A DNA stretch of 64,000 nucleotides from ZC4RG25 sp023428365 (GTDB lineage: Bacteria; Pseudomonadota; Alphaproteobacteria; Rhizobiales; Hyphomicrobiaceae): NCBI GenBank assembly GCA_050283925.1, contig JBNOAI010000008.1, positions 1 through 64,000 on the forward strand, written 5' to 3'. Below the pieces are notes generated by a model that had not been told where the DNA came from, did no database searches, and saw only the letters and a list, made by a program, of their open reading frames with translations. A program made the translations under genes and the position numbers. Below are positions 10,557 through 19,856 of the stretch, piece after piece. Each line of letters starts with the position of its first letter. Within the stretch, counting starts at the first letter, position 1.

Positions 10557-11247
10557 GGTGATCCGATAGCAATACATTTTCTGAGTAGTCTGTAGATTGT
10601 CACAAACGCATACCGCCAACTCAGGCCGAGATCAACGACACCCTTTCAAGTCATTCCTTTGCCAACTGTCATCCCAGCTTTGTCCAAGATGATCCGGGAA
10701 GCAGCAAGACCTGCCGAAAAGCAACAACCCGGGTTCGAGGAGCACTGTTCGACGCTACCGACAACATAGTAGGCATAAGCCTCGCTGCACTTGATCCCCG
10801 CTCAAGCATAGCTAGCGCTACATTTAAAGTAGACTACGTTCGCGTAAAATGAAATATGCCGATCTTGACCAATGTTCGCGTTGGACCTCAAAGCAAGGTA
10901 GCGTGAGCACTTAGGCATAGTGCAGTCACTCAGCGGACAGACTTCACGTCGCTCTCCACCGACGACGGGAGAAAGACTTGCTAGACTGTGGTCGGGTTCC
11001 GGGGGATCTAGATAATCAGCAAGAGGAAGACGCTGTGAGCACAAGAGACGCCGCACTAGCAGCAGCCCGTACACGTGACGTTGTGGAGACAATGCTTCGA
11101 GCGGCGCCAAGGGCACCCAATATTGAGATTATTCACGTCTGCATTGATGCCATTAAGACGCAACCAAAAGAGCGCCTGGGTTATATCAGATGTACCGTGT
11201 ACGGAGGCCAGGAAACTCGCGCCCAGCAAGATGACGAGAGCTGACAG
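10557..11247. other. Intergenic stretch between divergent glycan genes
   Basis: About 690 bases between the minus-strand GT2 gene and the plus-strand gene at 11248. Short frames on both strands here show no recognisable family and no good ribosome-binding sites. The promoters of both flanking genes are expected here. I see no tRNA, repeat or insertion sequence. Confidence 0.35.
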
Positions 11248-12117
11248 ATGGCGCACTCGGTCATCATTTTGAGAACTCATTATATCTCCTCTGAGACGTT
11301 CCAAATGGCCAGCGCTCTGGCTCATAAAGGAGCAGAAGTTGTCATCGCCATCGATGAGACGCACGCCACTATTTCATCTCCCATTCCGAAAATATCGGTA
11401 ACACCGCGCGCAGCAGTCGATCTTGGGTTGTCCCCATCACCTGATTTTGCATGGAGGTGCGGGGATTACTGTCTTTACATGGCGCGCCAGCAATACCCAG
11501 ACGCCAGTGAGTATTGGCTGGTTGAGCATGATGTCAGGATTAACTGGCAAGCTGCGGCATCATTCTTCCTACCCTTCCGAGATTCGACGGCGCATTTCCA
11601 TGCGGCTCGGCTCCAGGCCTCGGATCAGAACTGGTACTGGCACCGCTCACTCGGCGACAGAGAAGGCGTAATGCGATGCTTGTTCCCTATAGTACGCGCA
11701 ACTGGAGAAGCCATAGACTATCTGCTCCCCCTGAGGCGGCTCAGCACACCGAGTCACCACATAGGCCTGCCGAACGACGAAGCCTTCGTTGCAACCACTT
11801 TATCTGATGGCGGTTTTTACTGCGCAGACATTGCAGGCGTGCATCCTGGCTCTTACGACTGGTCGACGTTCAGTTTCTCGCGACCAATTCCCGTTCGATC
11901 CTTCGACCGGAACAAACCGGACGCGAGGCTTTATCACCCTGTGCTCAGTGGCCCAGCATTCCTCAAAAAGGCGATGCAATATTGCTCGAAACCGCGTCGT
12001 CCCGCCGAGCTCGAGGAAATCGCGGCATCGGTCGAACTCGAATGTGGTCCCGAAGTAGCCGCCAATTTCCGTCATAAGGTACATTGTCAGACCCCATACA
12101 CAACCTCAAGGAGATAG
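11248..12117 (+). CDS. Hypothetical protein, glycosyltransferase-like pattern
   Basis: A 289-residue protein I cannot assign firmly. It starts with a Rossmann-like strand (HSVIILRTHYIS), followed by SALAHKGAEVVIAIDE. In the middle EYWLVEHDVRIN places two acidic residues after a hydrophobic strand, a pattern seen in poorly characterised polysaccharide-locus proteins; NDEAFV and a HPGSYDW motif follow. There are no membrane segments. Its position among GT2 and methyltransferase genes suggests work on the same glycan. The ATG at 11248 has a weak GAGAG upstream. It faces a decayed phage gene immediately downstream, whose stop codon lies only a base away. Confidence 0.55.
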   Translation: MAHSVIILRTHYISSETFQMASALAHKGAEVVIAIDETHATISSPIPKISVTPRAAVDLGLSPSPDFAWRCGDYCLYMARQQYPDASEYWLVEHDVRINWQAAASFFLPFRDSTAHFHAARLQASDQNWYWHRSLGDREGVMRCLFPIVRATGEAIDYLLPLRRLSTPSHHIGLPNDEAFVATTLSDGGFYCADIAGVHPGSYDWSTFSFSRPIPVRSFDRNKPDARLYHPVLSGPAFLKKAMQYCSKPRRPAELEEIAASVELECGPEVAANFRHKVHCQTPYTTSRR

Positions 12118-12865
12118 TTATCCAGGGTCACCCGCCAGCAGCACGCGGCGGCTCGCGAAGTCCCACGACCCTCGTTCCAACACGTACTTCAAGCAGTGAT
12201 CCCAGGACTGGCTCATGTGCCAGCGGAGCTTGTCAGCCTGTGACATGATCACGTCCGATTCAGCAAGCATCTGACCCATGAGTCCCAGCGCGCGCTGCAT
12301 CACCGGGTGGCGATTGGCCGTGATCTGACCATTAGTCAGGAAGAACGCTTCGAAACCATCAGCATCCTCAAGGACAGAGCGCATCTTGCCGTCGGGCATG
12401 CCGATCAGATCACCGTTCGCTCGCGTCAGTTTCGCGACCCTCAGCAGCGCCAGATAAAGTGCTGAATACCGCGTGAAATGTTGGGGCCAGTTTGCAGGAT
12501 TGTAGTTGCCAGCACGGTTCAATAGGTATTCGATCACCGCCGTTGGTTCGCAGCCGTCGAACACTGCTCCGACCTCGGCGTGATCGATCTGGTTCGCCGT
12601 CGGTGCGGATAGTTTAATTCAGCACTTGCGGAGATAGTCCGTAGGCAGGTGGAGGGCGGGAAGGAGTTGTCAGTCACATCCACCAAGGTCGCCCGCGGGC
12701 GCGCGAAGCACAATCCAACTTCGGCAGCATAACCTCGATAGGATGATCGAATGCGCCATTGAGTTCTGCCAACCGTACGTTCATATTGGTGAGGTTCGCG
12801 AGCGGTTGAGAGCCGAGCTCGCGTAGAGCCTCATTGAACAAGATCAACTTGTTCGTTGTGGCCAT
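12118..12865 (-). pseudogene. Decayed podophage tail-tubular-A-like structural gene
   Basis: Piecing together three minus-strand frames gives one ancestral protein: ATG at 12865 (MATTNKLILFNEALREL, GSQPLANLT), then RATLVDVTDNS in a second frame near 12690, then ALHLPTDYLRKC, a stop at about 12622, then NQIDHAEVGAVFDG and WPQHFTRYSALYLALL continuing to 12118. The N-terminal LFNEALRELG and the LPTDYLR plus YxALYLALL blocks resemble tail tubular protein A (gp11-like) of T7-type podophages. The C-terminus repeats the first motif (LRWHMSQSWDHCLKYVLERG, then SWDFASR). At least two frameshifts and one internal stop make it non-functional. It is a prophage remnant lying between two glycan genes. Confidence 0.55.
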
Positions 12866-12951
12866 GAAGTTTCCCGATATGACAACAGCTATTTCAACGA
12901 CACGCCATTCGTGATCTGATCTCTCGCCGTTTCTGTTTAGGAGTAGATCGA

Positions 12952-13608
12952 ATGCTTCAAAAAATTGGGATGCCTGGCTTTGAGGCTGTTTCACACCCCG
13001 TCCCAGAAGCGATCAAAGCGCTGGAACAGATTATGAGGTCAAACCGACACCCTATCGTTGCAGAGATAGGCGTCGGGATCGGAGCTACCACCCGCGAGCT
13101 ACTCAGGACCATGAACGGTAGTGGGGAGCTGCACCTTTTTGATTATGCGAGCACGGTCAATTCACTCGTTACCGCAATAGATCAGGCGGAATTAGCAAAG
13201 GGCGTGAAGATTATTGCTCATGGCAACACACCTCACACGTTCAACAGCTACGCTTGGAAGCTCGCAATGACGCTAAAGGAAGCGGGTAAGGCCTGCTTCG
13301 ATCTAGCGTTCCTCGACGGAGCACATACCTTCGTTCACGATGCTCCAGCTACATGCATGCTAAAAGAACTTGTGAAACCTGGTGGCTATATCGTTTTCGA
13401 TGACGTTTACTGGACTTTCGCCCGTAGTCCCACAATGAACCCTACGAAGCGATCTGACATCGCAGAAAAATACTCAGAGGAGCAAATCAACACCCCTCAT
13501 ATCAAGCTTATAATTCAAACCCTAGTCTTAACGGATCCAAGGTTCATTTCCGTCGATCTGATAGGCGGAGCATCCACGCGGGCGGTGTTTCGACGGACAA
13601 CGTCATAA
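12952..13608 (+). CDS. Class I SAM-dependent methyltransferase
   Basis: A 218-residue cytoplasmic protein with a Methyltransf_24-like fold. Motif I is PIVAEIGVGIGATTREL at about residues 34-50; the acidic residue ending strand 2 is in LHLFDYAS; FDLAFLDGAHT (about 111-121) and GGYIVFDDVYW (about 144-154) are the later strands. These enzymes methylate hydroxyls or amines on small molecules or sugars, often as capping or decorating steps in polysaccharide clusters. A TAGGAG site lies about eight bases before the ATG. Substrate unknown. The start lies 86 bases from the start of the decayed phage gene, which runs the other way. Confidence 0.75.
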   Translation: MLQKIGMPGFEAVSHPVPEAIKALEQIMRSNRHPIVAEIGVGIGATTRELLRTMNGSGELHLFDYASTVNSLVTAIDQAELAKGVKIIAHGNTPHTFNSYAWKLAMTLKEAGKACFDLAFLDGAHTFVHDAPATCMLKELVKPGGYIVFDDVYWTFARSPTMNPTKRSDIAEKYSEEQINTPHIKLIIQTLVLTDPRFISVDLIGGASTRAVFRRTTS

Positions 13609-13630
13609 CGCCGACTATCGCAAACGGGAG

Positions 13631-14317
13631 CTAAGCAGCTTTACCCGCAGATACGACCAAGGCTCGTTCTAACGGAGCGGTTTCAGGTATCTGATTAACA
13701 AGCAGATTGATGTTCACTTCACGCAAAAGCCGTCGCAGATTTACTAATTGTCCACAGGTCTCGGGAAGCGTCGCCGAGCCTACTCGGATGCTTCGGATAT
13801 CGTAATCTTCAGCTAAAAGCACAGCCAATCCTAATGCGGGACGCCAATCCCCTGGGCAGCGACGTAGTAATCCAACGTTGGTGGCAAGTCGAACTTCATC
13901 AATTCCGATAAGACTTGATACAGACATCCCTGACGCGATGGAAAACCAGAGGTCATTCGCGGCTCTGTCCTCAGAGGCCGCCATATCATTTTGATGAGTG
14001 AAGTACATTCGACGTGAACCAACCGGTATTGCCGTCGGGTCTAGCCGTTGATAACTTACTCCAAACTCATCGCTCGTCGACCAAGCCTCTATCGCTGAAG
14101 CTACAGCGATAGAGCAACCATCCCGTGGCAAAAGTACCGTCGAGGCGTACGATCCAAAGACGAGCGTTAATCCAACCGCCAAGCGATCACTATTAGAGTT
14201 CCGAATTCTGGTGCCAAGGCGAACAACTCGGGTCAGAGGCACTCCATCCGTCTCGTCTTCTTTGCAGCAAAGCAACGTTTCCCTGCCGTTTTCAGAACTC
14301 GCTAGCCAAACTTCCAT
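13631..14317 (-). CDS. Hypothetical protein downstream of a twin glycosyltransferase
   Basis: A 228-residue protein with no recognised domain, cysteine cluster or membrane segment; it has a mixed alpha/beta look and ends in an Ala-rich tail. Its ATG at 14317 lies only five bases after the stop of the 710-residue glycosyltransferase, and the AAAGG overlapping that stop is a plausible ribosome-binding site, so the two are cotranscribed and probably translationally coupled. This suggests a role in the same glycan or in the partner enzyme's function, but nothing in the sequence shows which. Confidence 0.55.
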   Translation of the reverse strand: MEVWLASSENGRETLLCCKEDETDGVPLTRVVRLGTRIRNSNSDRLAVGLTLVFGSYASTVLLPRDGCSIAVASAIEAWSTSDEFGVSYQRLDPTAIPVGSRRMYFTHQNDMAASEDRAANDLWFSIASGMSVSSLIGIDEVRLATNVGLLRRCPGDWRPALGLAVLLAEDYDIRSIRVGSATLPETCGQLVNLRRLLREVNINLLVNQIPETAPLERALVVSAGKAA

Positions 14318-14322
14318 CGCCT

Positions 14323-16455
14323 TTACCTTCCCGGCATGTAGCTCAACAGCGTAGTTGGCAACGCCGTAGCCGCCAATCCCTTCGTTCGAGTCAAAAGACT
14401 CCGCTCAATGTGTTTGCTTCTGACAGCAAATATCGCCCGACCATCATTGGTGTGATCCGGCTGCCAGCGCAGAGCGCGCTCAGCGCTCTCGAACAATATT
14501 CTGCCCCGCTCACCGTCATCTGCATAGATTTCAAGGCCGACAATCATTTTGGGGTCGACCGCTGACCCTGAAGCAATCAGGTAAGATTCATTACTCATTT
14601 CCGTCGGTGTCGAGCTAAGCGGCGTCCGCAATAGCGCGCGCCTAAACCAGTCACCACCTTCCGCATGGTCTGTGTCGATTCTCAGTCGCTCCACCGGTTG
14701 CAGAAGTTCGTCGGATCGCTCTCCATTGCTATCCCGCGGCAGTCCGAGTGCACTTGGCTCAGAGTCGAGTTCAATGGTGCTGAAGTGCAATCGCCCGTTG
14801 CGAACCTCGTATTGGACTGAAAACCTAACATTGTCCCTAGAAAGCAGGTGGTCCAGAATCGTAGGGCGGAAATCTATTCGGGTCCTGTGCACGCGCATCG
14901 GCGCTGGAAGCAACCGAAGCAAGCTTCGCTCCACCGAATTCCCCGAGAACGAATGAACTCCGACAGCTCTTCCTCGCCTTCGCGCCTCGTCTTCTTCTTT
15001 GCTTGTCATTGCTTGAATAAAAGTCGATGTCGTCACCTTCGACGCTATTTTTTGTCTGTCCGATGCAGCAGCCGTGAGGCTATTCGAATGCAATCTACGT
15101 AAGATCAAGAAATCTCCCGCGTGTACCAGGGTCACGCCATCTTGCACCATGCGGGCGACCAAATTGAAGTCACTCCCCCCTAAGAATTCTTCGTTGTACG
15201 GATACGCGAGCATCACCTCTCGCCGAAGCATCAAAGTCGGGTGCAGCAGAACTCTGCTGTTAAACAAGATTGCATCAAGCGATGCGGGTGATTTTCCGCA
15301 CCAAAATGCAAGGCTCGGTTCGTTTTCATCAAAATCTATCCAGCCGCCATAAGAACCTGCGATACCGGATGTGATCGATGAAAGTTGCAACTCCAGCCGC
15401 CCAGGCAGCATCAAATCATCGTCATCTTGGATTACAACGAAATGTCCCGTCGCCAGGCGAGTACCCACATTACGGGCCTTGGCCACTCCTCCTGGCTTGT
15501 CCAAGCGATGATATTGAATTTTTGAGTGCGATAACTCTCGTACGACTCCCTCGGTGTCGTCTGTGGAGCCATCATCGATAACGACGATCTCAAAATCCTC
15601 AAACGTCTGAGCAAGGCAGCTCTTCAGGCACGACCGAAGATATTGAGAGCGATTCCGAGTGGCGATCACTATCGACACAAGCGGGGTCGACGCTCGAAAA
15701 CACTGGGGAGCCACAAGGTTGCGGATAATGCCATTTGATTCCCGCATAAGCGTCCTATTGCGATCGAAGTGCTCCTTCGCCCCGGGCGCCTGCAAGCTCG
15801 GTGGATGCCAGAGGTGATAGATCTCGCATCCCGCTCTCGAAATCCAATTCCGAGTAAGCCCAAAACGCGCCGCCCGCATTGCAAAGTCTTGATCCTCCGC
15901 GCCCCAGACGAGCATTCTTTCATCGAAGCCGCGCAGCGTTTCGAAGGTATGCCGGGTGAATGCCGCTAGTCCGCCCATTCCCCATCTCGGCCGCCTTGAC
16001 GATGAGCCCTCGAAAAGATCCCAATCGAATCCATCCGAACTTTCAGGCGTTACATCAGCCGGCAAATCAGAACATTGTACCAACTGGATACTGTGGGGAG
16101 TCAGCACTAACGCTGCGTGCACTACGGCTAGTGCCGCTGGCGAAAAAACTATGTCAGCATCAGATGTCACCAGATGCTGGGCTGATGCTTGACTGAGGCC
16201 GGCATTTAAAGCACGCGCCCTGCTCCACATGTCGGACTCTGTGCGGACGTACTTCGCACCTAGATCAATCGCAGCTCGCCTAACAACGTCTCCATCTTGC
16301 GACCCGAAATCGGAGACAACGACCTCAACTGCGTCACCTAGTTCGCTGTTCTTATGCGACGCAATCGCCAATTTAAGTCGCTCGAGTCCCCAATCTCGAA
16401 AGCCGATAACAACACTCACTAATGGCAACACGGCTCGCCCCCTGGGAAACTTCAC
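14323..16455 (-). CDS. Twin-domain glycosyltransferase, chondroitin-polymerase-like layout
   Basis: A 710-residue protein. Domain one (about 10-250) has LVSVVIGFRDW, the metal site TSDAD at 97-101 and WGAEDQDFAMR at 184-194, which matches the galactosyltransferase-type (GT27/7C) W-G-x-E-D-x-D block. Domain two (about 257-470) is a standard GT2: LVSIVIATRNRSQYL, IVVIDDGSTDDTE, and IQDDDDL at 342-348. The last 240 residues are unassigned. Bacterial chondroitin and similar polymerases combine the same kinds of domains. The start is a GTG at 16455 with GGAAG seven bases upstream; no ATG fits the first strand. It sits between the zinc-ribbon gene (18-base gap) and the hypothetical gene (5-base gap), forming a three-gene operon. 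Confidence 0.85.
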   Translation of the reverse strand: MKFPRGRAVLPLVSVVIGFRDWGLERLKLAIASHKNSELGDAVEVVVSDFGSQDGDVVRRAAIDLGAKYVRTESDMWSRARALNAGLSQASAQHLVTSDADIVFSPAALAVVHAALVLTPHSIQLVQCSDLPADVTPESSDGFDWDLFEGSSSRRPRWGMGGLAAFTRHTFETLRGFDERMLVWGAEDQDFAMRAARFGLTRNWISRAGCEIYHLWHPPSLQAPGAKEHFDRNRTLMRESNGIIRNLVAPQCFRASTPLVSIVIATRNRSQYLRSCLKSCLAQTFEDFEIVVIDDGSTDDTEGVVRELSHSKIQYHRLDKPGGVAKARNVGTRLATGHFVVIQDDDDLMLPGRLELQLSSITSGIAGSYGGWIDFDENEPSLAFWCGKSPASLDAILFNSRVLLHPTLMLRREVMLAYPYNEEFLGGSDFNLVARMVQDGVTLVHAGDFLILRRLHSNSLTAAASDRQKIASKVTTSTFIQAMTSKEEDEARRRGRAVGVHSFSGNSVERSLLRLLPAPMRVHRTRIDFRPTILDHLLSRDNVRFSVQYEVRNGRLHFSTIELDSEPSALGLPRDSNGERSDELLQPVERLRIDTDHAEGGDWFRRALLRTPLSSTPTEMSNESYLIASGSAVDPKMIVGLEIYADDGERGRILFESAERALRWQPDHTNDGRAIFAVRSKHIERSLLTRTKGLAATALPTTLLSYMPGR

Positions 16456-16473
16456 AGATATCTTCCAACCGTG

Positions 16474-17112
16474 TCAGGCATCAACTACCAAGACATCGTT
16501 ACCAAAATGACTGCGCTTCCTCGGCCCCAACGCCATTTCAACAAACACCGAGTCGGAGTAATCTTGAGCGGGGTCAAATAGGCCTACCCGCACAGCAATT
16601 CCACCCACGTGATGTTCGCTCTGTGGCCTATTGATCCCTTTCGCGACTTCGAACTGCGGATCTGCGAACGGCAAACTAAGTTTCACGAGCTGGCGGGGAT
16701 TAATCGCGATCGCAACAGCAGGTCGCTGTGCCCCCTTGATTGCGGCCGCCTTCCGAACAATCCAATCCAGACTGAATTCCGCAAGTTCCTGCACTTCATG
16801 ATCAAGAAGTATTGCGCGGCAGTTTCTATCAGGACCAGACTTGGCAAAGGTATCGAACCCAGCAACATCCACGGAGTAGCCTGGAAGCTTACTCAGCAAC
16901 TGCGCAAGCAATGGCTTACCGATAACCAGCAGCCGATCTCCTTCGCGAGGAGGCATGCTCAACGCATAAAGAGCTAGCGTTCTATGGCGCTCGAGCGACC
17001 CACAAGTACTACACTTTGCTCGCTCTCTCCCGCCAAAGGACGAAACCTCGCTTCCTCTACAGACCGGGCAGAAAAATCGTGGCTTCACCTGGAAAGGCGC
17101 ATGGTGGTTCAT
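16474..17112 (-). CDS. Zinc-ribbon methyltransferase-like protein
   Basis: A 212-residue protein starting with a four-Cys zinc ribbon (C15, C18, C34, C37: CPVC then CSTC) followed by GSLERHRTLALYAL, a signature of methyltransferase-domain proteins in polysaccharide and O-antigen clusters. LLVIGKPLLAQLLS takes the position of SAM motif I but lacks the usual glycine pattern, so activity may be lost or divergent. Residues 175-195 (SEHHVGGIAVRVGLF) match the family's C-terminal Q-x-D-H-V-R-x-Y/F-G block in outline. I prefer the ATG at 17112 to a TTG at 17127. It is the first gene of a three-gene minus-strand operon. Confidence 0.6.
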   Translation of the reverse strand: MNHHAPFQVKPRFFCPVCRGSEVSSFGGRERAKCSTCGSLERHRTLALYALSMPPREGDRLLVIGKPLLAQLLSKLPGYSVDVAGFDTFAKSGPDRNCRAILLDHEVQELAEFSLDWIVRKAAAIKGAQRPAVAIAINPRQLVKLSLPFADPQFEVAKGINRPQSEHHVGGIAVRVGLFDPAQDYSDSVFVEMALGPRKRSHFGNDVLVVDA

Positions 17113-17151
17113 TGTCTCGGTACTCAATAACTCGAACGCGAGATCGGCACG

Positions 17152-17610
17152 TTAGGGTCCGAACTCTTCATGAAGATGCTTCTTGTCGAATTCCAATGCT
17201 AAGTACCGCGCTCGGATCTCTGTGGCGACCCGCGAGGCAATCTCTTCGCCAGATATTCGATCACTGACGACCCAACCATCAGACGTTAGATAAATTTCAT
17301 ACTGGTCTGGAACATCCGGCAATGGCTCCGGTGGCTGCTCCCACTTGCTAAGCAGTCTCATTTCGATGCCGTCGGCCTGTACAGTGATGACCCTGAGAAG
17401 GCATTCCCAGGTGCCAGATACGGATACCACCTCCACCGTAGACCAGCGATTGACAAACTGATCCGCAACATCTTTCCAATAATCTGGTCGCTGGACATCT
17501 TTGAGCGAGACGCCCGCCGGCGCAACCCAGAAATAACTTGATCGAGCATCCTGCTGTCGCGGCAATTTCCCCTTAGCCCGTAACCTTTGAGGTATTGCTA
17601 ACTCAGTCAT
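17152..17610 (-). CDS. Phage-type hypothetical protein
   Basis: A 152-residue protein starting MTELAIPQRLR with KLPRQQDARSSYFWVAPAGV, then VQRPDYWKDVADQF and a VEVVSVSGTWECLLRV strand pair. The arrangement SYFWVAP...DYW...V-x-V-x-x-x-x-x-W resembles a small conserved protein family in podophage-type prophages of Alphaproteobacteria, found near their virion genes; I know of no assigned function. The frame is intact, unlike the tail gene at 12118-12865, and starts at an ATG with GGGAT upstream. It lies 39 bases upstream of the zinc-ribbon gene and may now be transcribed with it. The phage assignment is by recollection of the motif layout. Confidence 0.5.
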   Translation of the reverse strand: MTELAIPQRLRAKGKLPRQQDARSSYFWVAPAGVSLKDVQRPDYWKDVADQFVNRWSTVEVVSVSGTWECLLRVITVQADGIEMRLLSKWEQPPEPLPDVPDQYEIYLTSDGWVVSDRISGEEIASRVATEIRARYLALEFDKKHLHEEFGP

Positions 17611-17709
17611 TACGATATCCCGAGACGTCCCGTAACCATTCACGCATGTGACTTACTGTCCGCAAAGTGAGCATTCCGTTGCCGCAGCGGAGGCACGGCG
17701 CTAGGAGCG

Positions 17710-17865
17710 CTAAGGCACATGCACCAAAAAGATCGGATAACTCTCAAGAACCATATCGTCGGCCGCATTACCCAACTGTCCTGTCAACGTCAACGTCACA
17801 TCGCCAGACGCATCGACTGAGCCAGTGAGCAGTTCCCTGTGGTTGTCCCAAAGGCACCGGTCATG
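17710..17865 (-). pseudogene. Decayed gene fragment, likely prophage-derived
   Basis: The minus-strand frame ending at a TAG at 17710 reads RELLTGSVDASGDVTLTLTG and then VLESYPIFLVHVP, with codon use and strand periodicity typical of a real beta-rich protein, but it is closed by a stop just upstream. Further upstream to about 18200 coding-like pieces continue in other frames with several stops. I take this as the C-terminal scrap of a virion protein that lay upstream of the 17152-17610 gene. The family is not identified. Confidence 0.3.
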
Positions 17866-18260
17866 GAGCTACTCGACGGTCCCGCGATCTGAGAGTTTGT
17901 CGCCTCACGATTGGTATCATGAACTGTCCCCTCAAGTGGAGATAGCTATTTGTCCCCAATGATCGGAGCGTCGTACCATTGAGCTTCCATCGCCACGTAT
18001 TGCCGTTGACGTGTTGGTTGCCGACGCGTGCCACGTGATCAGCAGAAAGCCGCTTGTCCACGTCTCCAGTCGAGAGATTGGGAATAGCCCGATTCGAAAC
18101 CTATCTCCGAACGTTCCAGACCCGTCTGCCGCATTCGCCTCAGTTGGCTTTAGCCTGCTCCCCAGATGTGAGGCCAACACCGCAATTACGGCTGGGCAAT
18201 ATTCTTTGTGATGGAGCAGCATCCGGTACACACTACACAAATGCTCCGACGGGGTTCTTT

Positions 18261-19856
18261 TTAAGCTGATTGTGACGATGCCGCATAAACAGCAGGCACC
18301 TTCGTGTTCGAGAGCATCGCGGTTTCAAGGTCATCGATGAGGCACAGCAGTGACGTCACGGCCTTTGCCTCTATGCCGCGGTTGCCGTTGCGAGTCGCCT
18401 TAAGGAGTGGGAATCTGCGCAAGACCGAGGAGAAGTGCTCCATAACGTTGGCGATAGGGCAGCCAGGCAGCCCCAGCGGCGGGGATTGCACATGGACTGG
18501 CAACCGCGGCAATTCTTTGGATTGGGCGTGATAGCTTTCAAAGCAACTTGGCGCCGTTACAGTATGCGTCCACGGCGCGTAGCGGGGAACAATTCGTTCA
18601 TCATAAGGATACACTGCAAGATCCTCGGCATATGTATGTTTAATTAAGTCCACGATAATCGCACCGGCCTTGATCTCGGTCGCAGAATACGGAGCCATTC
18701 TGATAAGATTTAATAGAAATGGATCGTAAAGCAGGTCAATCGATACGAATTCTCTGTTCGCTACAGTGCTGTGGGCCCCGAAGTGGCCCGGTGAACGGTT
18801 TCTAAGGTAGAAAAGGCAGTTGGCAACCAACGGATTGTCCGTAAGCTCAAGCAAGGCTCTAGCCTCTTCTTCCGCTCTATCTGTTGGCAGATTGAAGACC
18901 TCTGGGGGCAGAGACGAAGTTCGCCGTCCCCAGTCAAACATAGTAAATCGATTACGGTCGAAGAGGCTGCCAAAACCCTTCAGTAGGCCTTCCGAGAAAT
19001 ACCCGGTTACCTCGGAATGCGAGAAGTCGCTACCAGTCCCAAAATTTACCGGATCAGTCAGCTTCATGCCATTAAAGGGCCGGAGCGCTTGTTGAAGGTC
19101 TGGGACTGTTTTTGGGGGAGAATGGTAGAAGCGCAGTCGCCCTTCACTCAGCCCCAGTCGTTCTGTTAATTCGCGGCTTATCAGGCGGTCCTGTGAGAGG
19201 CCATCGCCGTAAGAAAAGACCGGGCCGCGAAATCCAGCTGACAGGAGTGCGGCTAACGAAAGCCGAGTGTCGAGCCCCCCGCTGAGATGGCAAATTGGAG
19301 AGTGATGGGCAAGGAGAGTTGTGGCCCGCGCTTTAAGGCGTTCACATGAGATATCTAGGATCTCCGGGTATGAAAGCGTCGGTTGGTCGGGTGCAATTCT
19401 ATTGATTTTTAAGCCCGCGGCTGTGAGTACAATCGTCTCGTATGGCAAAAGCCGCTTGACGCCGCTGAGCAAAGTTTCCTGCCGAAGTGGATGAAAGTAA
19501 GTGACGTAGTCGTAAATGCAATCGTCGTTCAACGTGGCATTGGGTAAAGCACGGGCGATGGCATATAAGTCTGGACTGACCAGGTAGCGATCGCCGTTCT
19601 GCCAATAGAAGATTGGGTACTGGCCCAGCGGGTCTGTAAAGATGATCGTCCTATTAGACTGCACTGCTGCGGCGAAGAAGACGCCGCAGTTATAGGCGTA
19701 GTTGTCTAAGAGCATTGAGGGCGATGGTGGGTTGTGAGCATCAGCCCAGTGAAACAGCGCAGAGTTTGAGAACGCGTATCCATCGAAATGCGGTTCGCAC
19801 GGGTTTCCGGTGCGAAATACTGGCCGCGAAAATTGCATAGTACTTGTCGCCCTCAT
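18261..19856 (-). CDS. Asparagine-synthetase-like protein
   Basis: A 531-residue protein with the architecture of AsnB-type amidotransferases. Residues about 20-130 form a degenerate N-terminal Ntn-like domain: DPLGQYPIFYW at 75-85 matches the conserved D-x-x-G-x-x-P-L-Y segment, but there is no Cys2 nucleophile, so glutamine hydrolysis is not expected. The synthetase domain has the PP-loop CHLSGGLDTRLS at 189-200 (S-G-G-x-D-T in place of S-G-G-x-D-S), followed by a YGDG and R-E-L-x-x-R-L-G-L block. Members without the nucleophile occur in polysaccharide and peptide-modification loci. I chose the ATG at 19856, ten bases after a GGGAGG; the open frame extends to 19940. It is alone on this strand, between the phage scrap and kpsC. 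Confidence 0.75.
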   Translation of the reverse strand: MRATSTMQFSRPVFRTGNPCEPHFDGYAFSNSALFHWADAHNPPSPSMLLDNYAYNCGVFFAAAVQSNRTIIFTDPLGQYPIFYWQNGDRYLVSPDLYAIARALPNATLNDDCIYDYVTYFHPLRQETLLSGVKRLLPYETIVLTAAGLKINRIAPDQPTLSYPEILDISCERLKARATTLLAHHSPICHLSGGLDTRLSLAALLSAGFRGPVFSYGDGLSQDRLISRELTERLGLSEGRLRFYHSPPKTVPDLQQALRPFNGMKLTDPVNFGTGSDFSHSEVTGYFSEGLLKGFGSLFDRNRFTMFDWGRRTSSLPPEVFNLPTDRAEEEARALLELTDNPLVANCLFYLRNRSPGHFGAHSTVANREFVSIDLLYDPFLLNLIRMAPYSATEIKAGAIIVDLIKHTYAEDLAVYPYDERIVPRYAPWTHTVTAPSCFESYHAQSKELPRLPVHVQSPPLGLPGCPIANVMEHFSSVLRRFPLLKATRNGNRGIEAKAVTSLLCLIDDLETAMLSNTKVPAVYAASSQSA

